Shown here piece by piece: positions 43,060-51,451 of a DNA stretch of 64,000 bases. The DNA lies in NCBI GenBank assembly GCA_041689615.1, contig JBDNFW010000011.1:1-64000 (forward strand), given 5' to 3'. The notes below the pieces were generated by a model. That model worked only from the letters and a program-made list of their open reading frames with translations, was not told where the DNA came from and searched no databases. How positions within the stretch are numbered: position 1 is the first letter of the stretch; every line of letters starts with the position of its first letter. Origin of the DNA: UBA7359 sp041689615 (GTDB taxonomy: Bacteria > Pseudomonadota > Gammaproteobacteria > Eutrophobiales > Eutrophobiaceae). The translations under genes were made by a program, and so were the position numbers.

Positions 43060-43776
43060 ATGTACAAAGGAAAAAATATCTTAGCCGTAGTTCCTGCAAG
43101 AGGTGGTTCAAAAGGAATCCCGTTAAAGAATTTGAGAAAGATAAATAACAAGCCCTTAGTTGGGCTAGTAGGAGAAATAGTTAGAGATGTCGCAATTATT
43201 GATCGCGCTGTAGTATCGACAGATAATGAAAAAATTGCAGATATCGCAAAAGAATATGGCTTAACTGTTCCGTTTTTAAGGCCTGAAAATATATCAGGTG
43301 ATCTTATAAGTGACATCCAAGTTCTAACACATGCAGTATTAGAAACTGAAAAATATGATGATAAAAAGTATGATGTTATTGTTATGCTTCAACCAACATC
43401 CCCTTTAAGAAAACCAGAGCATGTGAGCAAAACAATTGAAAAATTAATTGAAGAGTCATTAGATGCAGTGTGGACAATATCTGAAAGTGACTCAAAATCG
43501 CATCCACTTAAACAATTAACATATAAAGACAATGTTCTTGATTATTATGATGAAAGAGGAAAAGGTATAATTGCCCGCCAGCAACTAAATCCTGTTTACC
43601 ATAGAAATGGTGCTGCATACGCATTCACGAGAGATTTATTGTTGATAAACAAAGAGATTATGGGTGAGAAAACAGGAGCAGTGTTAATTGACGAAGTCAT
43701 GATTAGTATTGATACTGAATACGATATTGAGTTAGTTAATTTTATTATATCTAAAAAGAGATTGAATGAGGTTTAA
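43060..43776 (+). CDS. CMP-nonulosonate synthetase (NeuA family), set 2
   Basis: 238 residues. CTP loop AVVPARGGSKGIPLKNLRKI, LQPTSPLRKPEHVSKTI, YHRNGAAYAFTRDLL, and IDTEYDIELV. It is a paralogue of legF and of the N-terminal part of the 49230 protein. It follows the NeuB-cupin gene by 99 bp, so it should activate that product. Confidence 0.92.
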   Translation: MYKGKNILAVVPARGGSKGIPLKNLRKINNKPLVGLVGEIVRDVAIIDRAVVSTDNEKIADIAKEYGLTVPFLRPENISGDLISDIQVLTHAVLETEKYDDKKYDVIVMLQPTSPLRKPEHVSKTIEKLIEESLDAVWTISESDSKSHPLKQLTYKDNVLDYYDERGKGIIARQQLNPVYHRNGAAYAFTRDLLLINKEIMGEKTGAVLIDEVMISIDTEYDIELVNFIISKKRLNEV

Positions 43777-43803
43777 CATTATAATTATTTCTGTACTAAC
43801 TAT

Positions 43804-45516
43804 ATGATTGTCTCATATAAAGCCATATCAGAATTCAAGAAGTCACTGAAGTATTTTTTGAGGCATTATAAGCGTAGAACATATGCTACCTTTGTTGCTT
43901 CATTTATATTTTCAGGATTTGAACTAATAAGCGCAGCAATGATTTTGCCTTTAATATCATTGGGGGTTGGGTCGGATATAAACAACCCTTTACTGACGCA
44001 TTTAAAAAACTTATTTGAAAATATAGGTATTGAATTTAATTTTAATGTTGTCTTTTCTGTTTTTATTAGTGCATATGCAATTAAAATTATTTTAGAATTA
44101 ATAATAGGTATTTTTATAGATTATTCGACTGTTTTAATTGCACGTGATTTTAGAGGAAAAATTATAAGTGGATTAAAGTCAGTGTCATGGGGCTATCTTA
44201 CACAGAAACCTCATGGCCTATTTGTTAATTTAATGACGCAAGAAATAGATCGAGCAACTGGTATTTTCAATATGTTGCAAACAGTAGTTGTTTCTGCCTT
44301 CACGTTGTTAATATATATTTCTCTTGGTATGACTGTTTCAAGTGAGTTGCTTATAGCTGCCGGGCTAATGGGTCTTTTTGCTATTCTTTTATCAGGCCCC
44401 ATGTTTAAAATGGCAAGGCAATCTGGTTCGGATCAAATTGATAGTATGCGTAATATATCTGCCGATCTCATCCAAGGCATTAGAGCATTAAAAGTTTTTA
44501 AAGCAATGGCTCGTGAGCGCGAACTGTTAGCCACACTTACAAGCTCGAATGATGCCTTTGTAAATGCTTGTCAACTAAAAGTGAGAGCTCAAAGGTATTT
44601 AGCAGCATCACAACAATTTATCTTAATAGTTGCTGCGATTTTAGGGCTTTATGTAGCTAGAGATATTCTTAATATAAGTTTAGTTGAAATAGGTTTTATG
44701 GGCGTGATTTTAATAAAGCTAAATACCTTTATGACAAATTTATTAAAAAAGTTTCAAGCTATATCAAGTTCAAAATATGCGCTTGATAAAATTGATGATT
44801 TTCATTCAGAGATAGTTGCGCATAAAGAGCACGTTAAAGGTAAAGCTGAACCAAATTTCCCATCAGAAATAAAGTTTCACGATGTTGTTTTTTATTATGA
44901 CGAAAGACCAATACTGAAAAAAATATCATTCATAATTCCACCTAAAGGGTTGACTACATTTATAGGCTCTAGTGGATCTGGAAAAACAACAATAATTGAT
45001 TTGATTTGTGGGTTTTACAAACCTAATGAAGGAAATATATATGTTGGTGAGGATGATATTAATTCCTTAAATATAAGGAAATGGAGGCAAAGCATTGGTT
45101 ATGTTACTCAAGATTCCTATCTATTGCACCAAAGTATTGCCAAAAATGTAGCTGCTTTTGATAATGATATTTCTGAAGGTGATATCGAAGACGCGCTTAA
45201 ATTATCAGGTATCTGGAAAACCATCGTAAAGTTAGTCCATGGGGTGGAAACGAATGCAGGTGAAAGTGGTGCAAAACTCTCAGGTGGTGAAAGACAACGT
45301 ATAGCCATAGCAAGGGCATTAGCAAAAAGACCAAAGTTATTGATTCTTGATGAACCGACATCAGCTTTAGATACCAATAGTGAAAAAGAAATTCTTAATA
45401 CTATTGTGAATATAAGTAAGAAATTGCCGGTTATAGTGATATCACATCAAAAGATATTTGAAGATGCTGCAGACACCTTATTTAAATTGGAAGATGGGCA
45501 AGTTTGCCACATTTAG
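43804..45516 (+). CDS. ABC exporter (fused permease-ATPase), PglK/MsbA type
   Basis: 570 residues. N-terminal half with about six TM helices (FVASFIFSGFELISAAMILP and later ones). C-terminal ATPase has Walker A GSSGSGKT (388-395), Q-loop VTQDSYL, signature LSGGERQRIAIARAL and Walker B LLILDEPTSALD. PglK and related half-size exporters flip undecaprenyl-linked oligosaccharides. It is the only obvious transporter in the operon, so it is a candidate flippase, since no Wzx or Wzy is seen. Confidence 0.93.
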   Translation: MIVSYKAISEFKKSLKYFLRHYKRRTYATFVASFIFSGFELISAAMILPLISLGVGSDINNPLLTHLKNLFENIGIEFNFNVVFSVFISAYAIKIILELIIGIFIDYSTVLIARDFRGKIISGLKSVSWGYLTQKPHGLFVNLMTQEIDRATGIFNMLQTVVVSAFTLLIYISLGMTVSSELLIAAGLMGLFAILLSGPMFKMARQSGSDQIDSMRNISADLIQGIRALKVFKAMARERELLATLTSSNDAFVNACQLKVRAQRYLAASQQFILIVAAILGLYVARDILNISLVEIGFMGVILIKLNTFMTNLLKKFQAISSSKYALDKIDDFHSEIVAHKEHVKGKAEPNFPSEIKFHDVVFYYDERPILKKISFIIPPKGLTTFIGSSGSGKTTIIDLICGFYKPNEGNIYVGEDDINSLNIRKWRQSIGYVTQDSYLLHQSIAKNVAAFDNDISEGDIEDALKLSGIWKTIVKLVHGVETNAGESGAKLSGGERQRIAIARALAKRPKLLILDEPTSALDTNSEKEILNTIVNISKKLPVIVISHQKIFEDAADTLFKLEDGQVCHI

Positions 45517-45526
45517 TATGTAAGAT

Positions 45527-46783
45527 ATGAAAATCAAGTTAAACCTAGAGTATTTAAAAACACATTATTATGCTGTAAAAGTAACAGATGATGACATGGT
45601 CGTCATGAGTGAGGAGTGTCCTTTGTGCAATTCGCCGACATGTTCTTTAAGTGTTATTAAAAATAGATCAGGAGATGACTTGTTAATAAAAAGTATTTGT
45701 CCTTCCTGTACGTATATTTATTTTTCAAAATATCCAAGTAATAAATGGATAGCTAATTTTTACTCAAATGTCTGGGATGCAGCAAGACTTAAAGCTAAAA
45801 AACAAAATATTGATTCAGCATACAAGGAAAGTTTTAGTTTGTTTGAAAAATATATAAACGATAAAACATTAACTATATTTGATTTGGGGAGTGGTTATGG
45901 TGAGTTTTTATTGGGGTGCCGAAAGAGAGGTTTTGAAAATCTATTCGGTATTGAGAATTCGATAAAAAGGATGAAATATTGCAATGATGAATTAGATTTG
46001 AATATATCGCATTGTACAGCTGAAGAAATTGACGGAAACAAAGGGGTGTTATCTGATGGCCCATATGATGTGATTCATTCTAATGCAGTTTTTGAGCATT
46101 TATATGATATTAATAAGTCGATGCAAAATGTAAAAAAAATATTAAAAAATGATGGATTGTTAATCTTGATAGTACCAAATGCAATAAATGAACATTTTTT
46201 ATATATTGCACAAGCATTGCCACATATTAGAAATTTTACCGAGTTTAGTATGCAAATATTATTGCAAAAACACGGGTTTGATGTGATGGAAATGTCTGTT
46301 GATGAAGGAAATATAAAGGTCATAGCAAAAAACAATGTGAATATAAATTTTGATTTGCCAAAATTAAAAGAATCAGAATGGAAAGTAATGCAAGAAAAAT
46401 TTCAACAAAAAATATTGTCGGATTTTGATTTCAGCGGTAATGATAAAACAAAGTTTAGGTTTTGGTCGTTTGGCGATTCAAGCAAACTAGAAACAAAATA
46501 TACTTTAACTTGGGGGGAGTTATTGTCCTGGAAATTGAAAAAATATTTTGTTGGTATAAACAGAAAAGAATATCCCATAGGAGGCATTGATCTTGACTAT
46601 ATGTCAGCTTTAAATCTTAAAAATGTTGGCATGAAAATATCTAGAGTATTACAAAATTATAATAAAATTGAAATAAGTGGTTGTTTTGAAATTTCCATTG
46701 ATCAAGATGATTTGGTGTTGAGGAAGAAACCATTGTTAGAATTAACATACCCTTCTGAGGAAGGCGTTGTATTAGTTAAATAA
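45527..46783 (+). CDS. Zinc-ribbon plus class I SAM methyltransferase (C-methyltransferase type)
   Basis: 418 residues. An N-terminal zinc-ribbon-like region (EECPLCNSPTCSL, SICPSCTYIYF) is followed by the SAM domain IFDLGSGYGEFLLGC and SDGPYDVIHSNAVFEHLYD (about 100-225). The layout resembles sugar C-methyltransferases with an N-terminal zinc domain, but it could act on O or N. A C-terminal region of about 180 residues is unassigned. It lies 10 bp after the ABC exporter. Confidence 0.8.
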   Translation: MKIKLNLEYLKTHYYAVKVTDDDMVVMSEECPLCNSPTCSLSVIKNRSGDDLLIKSICPSCTYIYFSKYPSNKWIANFYSNVWDAARLKAKKQNIDSAYKESFSLFEKYINDKTLTIFDLGSGYGEFLLGCRKRGFENLFGIENSIKRMKYCNDELDLNISHCTAEEIDGNKGVLSDGPYDVIHSNAVFEHLYDINKSMQNVKKILKNDGLLILIVPNAINEHFLYIAQALPHIRNFTEFSMQILLQKHGFDVMEMSVDEGNIKVIAKNNVNINFDLPKLKESEWKVMQEKFQQKILSDFDFSGNDKTKFRFWSFGDSSKLETKYTLTWGELLSWKLKKYFVGINRKEYPIGGIDLDYMSALNLKNVGMKISRVLQNYNKIEISGCFEISIDQDDLVLRKKPLLELTYPSEEGVVLVK

Positions 46784-46799
46784 CTATTAAATTAAATTA

Positions 46800-47561
46800 A
46801 TGGCTAAAAACATTAACAAAAAGCTTGAAATATCATATCGGTTCCCAAGACATCCGTATTTACATTTAAAAATTAAGATGTCAGGACTATGCAATATTTG
46901 GCGTAAATACATGAGGAAATTATTTGGTGCGCCAACTTTTCCGAATGAAATAATAGTTGCTGCTACTGATCCATGTTTTGATTTAGAAAAAGATGAGTTT
47001 CTCTCAAATCAATGGGCATATTGCGGCTCCTTTTGGACTAAACATTTCCATGAAAAATTAGTCAGTCAATGCCCACCAAAACGATTCTTTGACCCAATTA
47101 AGTATATAACTAAATCATATGATATCGGGTTCAGGTGGTCTTATAAAGATAAAACATATCCAGAGTATTTATCAGACTTTCCCGCATATAAACTTTCTTA
47201 TGATTATTTAAGTTCTAAAGAATTTTGTAATAAATTAACGAGCTTAGTAGGTGATGATGTTGAGCGTGTATGTTATAAAATATTAATGACAAGAGCATAC
47301 GGTGGATCAAGCATAATCCCACATATTGATAGTCATAATGAAATTGGCAATATCAATTTAGTTATATTTATTGATGGGAATGATGGCGGGTTGGGCATAT
47401 GGCAAGACAATGAGTTTAAAAAGAAAATATTTATTCCCAAAAAATTAACTAATACTTGTATGCTATATGATATGTGTGAAGAATTTTATCATGGCTTTGA
47501 GCCAATGAAGAAGGGTAAATACAGACGTACAATTAATGCAACATATAAAAAGGCTACTTGA
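46800..47561 (+). CDS. 2OG-Fe(II) dioxygenase-like protein
   Basis: 253 residues. The facial triad is visible as His175-x-Asp177 (IIPHIDSHNE) and His231 (EFYHGFEP), with Arg242/243 (KYRRTINAT) for 2-oxoglutarate. The spacing is right for a double-stranded beta-helix. Such enzymes hydroxylate or desaturate sugars or small molecules. It overlaps the next methyltransferase by 4 bp, so oxidation and methylation may be sequential. Confidence 0.78.
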   Translation: MAKNINKKLEISYRFPRHPYLHLKIKMSGLCNIWRKYMRKLFGAPTFPNEIIVAATDPCFDLEKDEFLSNQWAYCGSFWTKHFHEKLVSQCPPKRFFDPIKYITKSYDIGFRWSYKDKTYPEYLSDFPAYKLSYDYLSSKEFCNKLTSLVGDDVERVCYKILMTRAYGGSSIIPHIDSHNEIGNINLVIFIDGNDGGLGIWQDNEFKKKIFIPKKLTNTCMLYDMCEEFYHGFEPMKKGKYRRTINATYKKAT

Positions 47562-47566
47562 ATAGT

Positions 47567-48295
47567 ATGATGAAAATAATGAAAGATAAAATATTTTCAC
47601 TCTTTGAGAAAATTGTTAGGAACTTTGTGCCTGAGTTGAAAGTAGATAAAAAATCATTGCAATATATTCTATGGAAACGCGCGGTTGAATCATCTGCAGA
47701 TTATATTGAAAATAATATGACTTATGCACAACCCTTCCATACTAGGGAAGGTCTGTTCAAGTATGTAATAGAACGAGCCCCTGATAATGGTCTTATGTTA
47801 GAGTTTGGTGTTAATAATGGCCATTCAATTAATTTTATTGCAAAAATAATTAATAAAACTATTTATGGGTTTGATAGCTTCGAAGGTCTGCCAGATGATG
47901 GGATTATTCCTTTAAAGAAAGATGGAGGTGCTAAGTGGTTTTATGGGAAAATGAATAGACATGGAGTGTTGCCTGATGTTGAAAATAATGTTCATTTAAT
48001 CCAAGGCTGGTTTGAGGATACATTGCCTGAGTTTATTAACGCTAAGAATGAAGATATTTCATTTGTACATATTGACTGCGATATATATTCTTCAACAAAA
48101 ACCATATTAAATAATCTTGCATCTAATTTTATCAATGGCACTGTAATTACTTTTGACGAATATTTAAATTATGATGGTTGGAAAAGTAACGAATACCTTG
48201 CTTTAAAGGAAATATGTGATGAAAAAGGAATCAATTATAAATATATTGCATATAATTATATGGGGGGTGTTGCCATTCAAGTTGTTGAAAAATAA
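47567..48295 (+). CDS. TylF/MycF-like O-methyltransferase, copy 1
   Basis: 242 residues from ATG 47567; TTG 47558 overlaps the upstream stop and is an alternative. SAM segment LMLEFGVNNGHSINFIAKII, FDSFEGLPDD and the metal-binding HIDCDIYSSTKTIL of the TylF/MycF sugar O-methyltransferase family, with VITFDEYLNYDGWKSNEY. It should O-methylate a sugar hydroxyl with a divalent metal. A related gene follows. Confidence 0.88.
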   Translation: MMKIMKDKIFSLFEKIVRNFVPELKVDKKSLQYILWKRAVESSADYIENNMTYAQPFHTREGLFKYVIERAPDNGLMLEFGVNNGHSINFIAKIINKTIYGFDSFEGLPDDGIIPLKKDGGAKWFYGKMNRHGVLPDVENNVHLIQGWFEDTLPEFINAKNEDISFVHIDCDIYSSTKTILNNLASNFINGTVITFDEYLNYDGWKSNEYLALKEICDEKGINYKYIAYNYMGGVAIQVVEK

Positions 48296-48388
48296 TTAAA
48301 TTAATAAATTTTTTAAAAATAAGGAGTAATATCTTCAAATGTTAGTCCTAGCAATTCATCTTAAACCATATATTTCAAGTTGAATATT

Positions 48389-49207
48389 ATGAGTATAAAT
48401 TCATTAGTCTGGAATCGTTTCCCTTTTTCATTACTTAAGGTATTAGCTTTATTTACGGCAAAATTCAGGACTAAAGAAAAATTAGGTCTTATTAGAAGAC
48501 CTTGGTATGCATACGGTCTTCTTTCTGCTGCTGATCATGCTAGCCGTCTTGGTCTTAAAGAAATTTGGGCTATAGAATTCGGCGTTGCCTCAGGTAATGG
48601 GCTCCGTAATTTATGTGAATTGTCTGTGCTGATTTCTAAAGAAACAGGGATAAAAATCCGTGTTGCTGGCTTTGATACTGGAAGTGGAATGCCAGTTCCA
48701 ACTGACTATAGGGACCATCCAGAGAAATACCATGAAGGTGATTTTCCGATGATAGACTATAATAATCTCAAGATAGATTTAAAAGACCAAGCGGAATTAA
48801 TCATAGGGAATATTAGTGATACTGTTGATGGTTTTCGTGACAAATTAACTGTTGATTGTCCTGTTGGCTTTGTCGCTATTGATGTAGACACATATAGCTC
48901 TACTAAACTAGCTTTTCATTTGTTTAATAACCAGCCTGAATTTTATTTGCCAATGATATATTGTTATTTTGATGACTGCGCTAATCGCTCTCATTTTAAT
49001 AAATTTTGTGGCGAACTATTTGCAATTGATGAATTCAATAGTGAGCATGAATTACGAAAGTTGGATGTAGATCGTGGTGTGTGGAATTCACATAGACAAA
49101 TTGGGCCTCAATTATGGTATGAACGAGTTTATATATTGCATGTGTTCGAACATACCAAAAAAAGAGTGCTTAAAAAGCGCAGTGCAAAAATAATTAAAGA
49201 AAAATAG
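48389..49207 (+). CDS. TylF/MycF-like methyltransferase, divergent copy 2
   Basis: 272 residues from ATG 48389 (TTG 48380 also in frame). IEFGVASGNGLRNL and VAIDVDTYSSTKLAF mirror the SAM and metal motifs of copy 1, but the order of conservation elsewhere is low (GFDTGSGMPVPTDYRDHPEK, IYCYFDDCANRSHFNK). It is probably a related methyltransferase with another substrate. It has no signal peptide. Confidence 0.72.
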   Translation: MSINSLVWNRFPFSLLKVLALFTAKFRTKEKLGLIRRPWYAYGLLSAADHASRLGLKEIWAIEFGVASGNGLRNLCELSVLISKETGIKIRVAGFDTGSGMPVPTDYRDHPEKYHEGDFPMIDYNNLKIDLKDQAELIIGNISDTVDGFRDKLTVDCPVGFVAIDVDTYSSTKLAFHLFNNQPEFYLPMIYCYFDDCANRSHFNKFCGELFAIDEFNSEHELRKLDVDRGVWNSHRQIGPQLWYERVYILHVFEHTKKRVLKKRSAKIIKEK

Positions 49208-49229
49208 TCATGCTATATCAGAGTTTTTT

Positions 49230-50438
49230 ATGAGTATTAATAAGCCTTTTTCATGTATTGCTGTTATTCCAGCTAGAGGAAATTCCAAAAGAATTTTAAA
49301 TAAAAATTTAATACCCATAAATGGGAAGCCTTTGGTTTTGTACACTATAGAACATGCATTACGTTCAAAAATGATCAATGAAGTTTATGTCTCTACTGAT
49401 GATAATGAAATTAGAGAAGTTTGTATTAATTATGGTGCAAAAGTTATTGAAAGGCCTGTTGAATTAGCAAATGATTACGCCTCAAGTGAAAGTGCCTTGT
49501 TGCATGTTTTAAATGAAAGAGATATTCAAGGTTTAGATGAACCAGATTATATTGTATTTTTACAGTGCACTTCCCCAATAAGGAAAGATGACGATATTGA
49601 TAATGCTATTCAAAAGATGATTGACTCAAAAGCGGACTCATTACTTTCTGTTTGTGAAAACAAAAGATTTTTATGGAAACGTGAAAAAGAAAACGCTGTT
49701 TCAATTAACTATGATTATATGAACCGTCAACGAGAACAAGATATGGGAGCTCAGTTTCAGGAAAATGGCTCGATTTATATAATGAAGAGTGAGCTTTTAC
49801 GTGAAAGCAGTAATCGGTTAGGAAAAAAAATAGAATTCTACGAAATGAATTATTGGAGTTCATTTCAAATAGATGAACCTGAAGATGTAGAGTTAATAGA
49901 ATGGTTGTTAGCAAAAAAACAACATTCAAAAAAAATATTATTGTCCCCAAAGAACATCGAGTTAATTGTTTTCGATTTTGATGGGGTGATGACGGATAAT
50001 ACTGCTTATATCGATGATAAAGGAAAGGAGTCTGTGAAAGTTAATAGAGGGGATGGAATGGGGATCTCTCTCTTGAATGAAGCAAATTATAAAATGCTTG
50101 TATTGTCGACAGAAAAAAATGAAGTAGTAAAAAAACGATGTGAAAAACTTAATATAGGCTTCGTGCAGGGTGTTGATGACAAGTTAAATTACCTAAAAAC
50201 ATTATTAGTTGAAAAAAGCATCAATCGTGAAAATGTAATCTATGTTGGTAATGATGTGAATGACCTAAGTTGTATGGAGTATGTTGGTTATCCAATTGCT
50301 GTATTAAATTCGCATGCTAAAATAATAGAAGTTAGTCGTTACATATTAAGCTTGTCTGGTGGTGATGGAGCAGTACGAGAATTAGCTGATTGGTTATTGT
50401 GTCCAGAACAGAAAACAAATATTAGTATCAATAATTAA
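49230..50438 (+). CDS. Bifunctional CMP-nonulosonate synthetase/HAD phosphatase (KdsC-like), set 3
   Basis: 402 residues. Residues about 8-225 are NeuA-like (AVIPARGNSKRILNKNLIPI, LQCTSPIRKDDDID). About 240-395 is a KdsC-like HAD phosphatase with Asp249 and Asp251 (VFDFDGVMTDN), VLSTEKNE and GNDVND (340-345). The fusion suggests the synthase product carries a 9-phosphate that is removed before or at activation, as in the KDN/Neu5Ac-9-phosphate route of Bacteroides. It lies 34 bp before the third NeuB homologue. Confidence 0.92.
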   Translation: MSINKPFSCIAVIPARGNSKRILNKNLIPINGKPLVLYTIEHALRSKMINEVYVSTDDNEIREVCINYGAKVIERPVELANDYASSESALLHVLNERDIQGLDEPDYIVFLQCTSPIRKDDDIDNAIQKMIDSKADSLLSVCENKRFLWKREKENAVSINYDYMNRQREQDMGAQFQENGSIYIMKSELLRESSNRLGKKIEFYEMNYWSSFQIDEPEDVELIEWLLAKKQHSKKILLSPKNIELIVFDFDGVMTDNTAYIDDKGKESVKVNRGDGMGISLLNEANYKMLVLSTEKNEVVKKRCEKLNIGFVQGVDDKLNYLKTLLVEKSINRENVIYVGNDVNDLSCMEYVGYPIAVLNSHAKIIEVSRYILSLSGGDGAVRELADWLLCPEQKTNISINN

Positions 50439-50472
50439 ATTAAGAAATTTATGAACATTAAGGTGGTCAAAT

Positions 50473-51351
50473 ATGATGACGAAAAAAGATAATAAACCTA
50501 TTACTATATGTGAGATAGGCTGTAATCACAGAGGTGATATGAAAACTGCACTAGAGATGATAAAAATAGCTGCAGAATTTTGTAATGTAGATGTGATTAA
50601 ATTTCAAAAAAGAACTAATAAAGAGTTATTAAGTGAAGAAGAGTTTGATACTCCTCATCCCGTGCCAGATAATTCATATGGTAGTACTTACGGAGAGCAT
50701 CGTGAATTTCTAGAGTTTACGCTTGATGAAAATATAAAATTAAAACAAGAATGTGAAAAATATGGTGTTGCATATAGTACATCCGTTTGGGATCTAACAT
50801 CAGCAAAAGAAGTTGCTTCTATTAACCCGAGTCAAATTAAAATACCCTCAGCCATTAATACGAATAAAGAAGTATTAAATTATTTGTATTCTAATTATGA
50901 TGGTGAAATACATATTTCACTAGGGATGACTAATCGGAAAGAAGAGAGAGATATTGTGGATACAGCCATTAAACATGGCAGAAACAAAGATATTATCTTA
51001 TATCATTGTATTTCATCATACCCTGTTGAAACTAAAGACTTATACCTGTTAGAAATATCTCGGCTTATAGAAAATTACAGTGACATTGTTAAGAGCATAG
51101 GTTTTTCTGGTCACCATAAAGGTATTTCTGCTGATATCGCTGCCTTAACATTAGGGGCGACTCATTTTGAAAGACATTTCACCCTGGATCGGACGTGGAA
51201 AGGTACAGATCATGCTGCTAGTCTGGAACCAGATGGTTTTAGAAGACTGGTAAGAGACTTGAATAGTGTTTCTATGGCTTTAGAGTCTAAGCCAAAAGAA
51301 ATTCTAGACATTGAAGATATACAAAGGAAGAAGTTAAAGCATTTTTCTTGA
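50473..51351 (+). CDS. NeuB-like synthase lacking the SAF domain, set 3
   Basis: 292 residues. Barrel motifs are present (ICEIGCNHRGDMKTALEMIK, DVIKFQKRTNKELL, IKIPSAINTNKEVL, GFSGHHKGISADIAAL, HFERHFTLDRTWKGTDHAAS). It ends right after the barrel, with no C-terminal SAF/antifreeze domain, unlike legI (335 residues) and the 41407 protein. Together with the fused phosphatase this recalls synthases that use a 6-phosphorylated sugar. It could make KDN or Neu5Ac via the 9-phosphate. No frameshift is evident. Confidence 0.88.
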   Translation: MMTKKDNKPITICEIGCNHRGDMKTALEMIKIAAEFCNVDVIKFQKRTNKELLSEEEFDTPHPVPDNSYGSTYGEHREFLEFTLDENIKLKQECEKYGVAYSTSVWDLTSAKEVASINPSQIKIPSAINTNKEVLNYLYSNYDGEIHISLGMTNRKEERDIVDTAIKHGRNKDIILYHCISSYPVETKDLYLLEISRLIENYSDIVKSIGFSGHHKGISADIAALTLGATHFERHFTLDRTWKGTDHAASLEPDGFRRLVRDLNSVSMALESKPKEILDIEDIQRKKLKHFS

Positions 51352-51451
51352 TGTTAAAATTTAAGTAAGAATTTTTTATCTGCTATTTTTATTGATTCTA
51401 CAGAGTTCATTATTTTAATCTTGTTATTTATCTGTTTTTTTAAGGGTTTAA

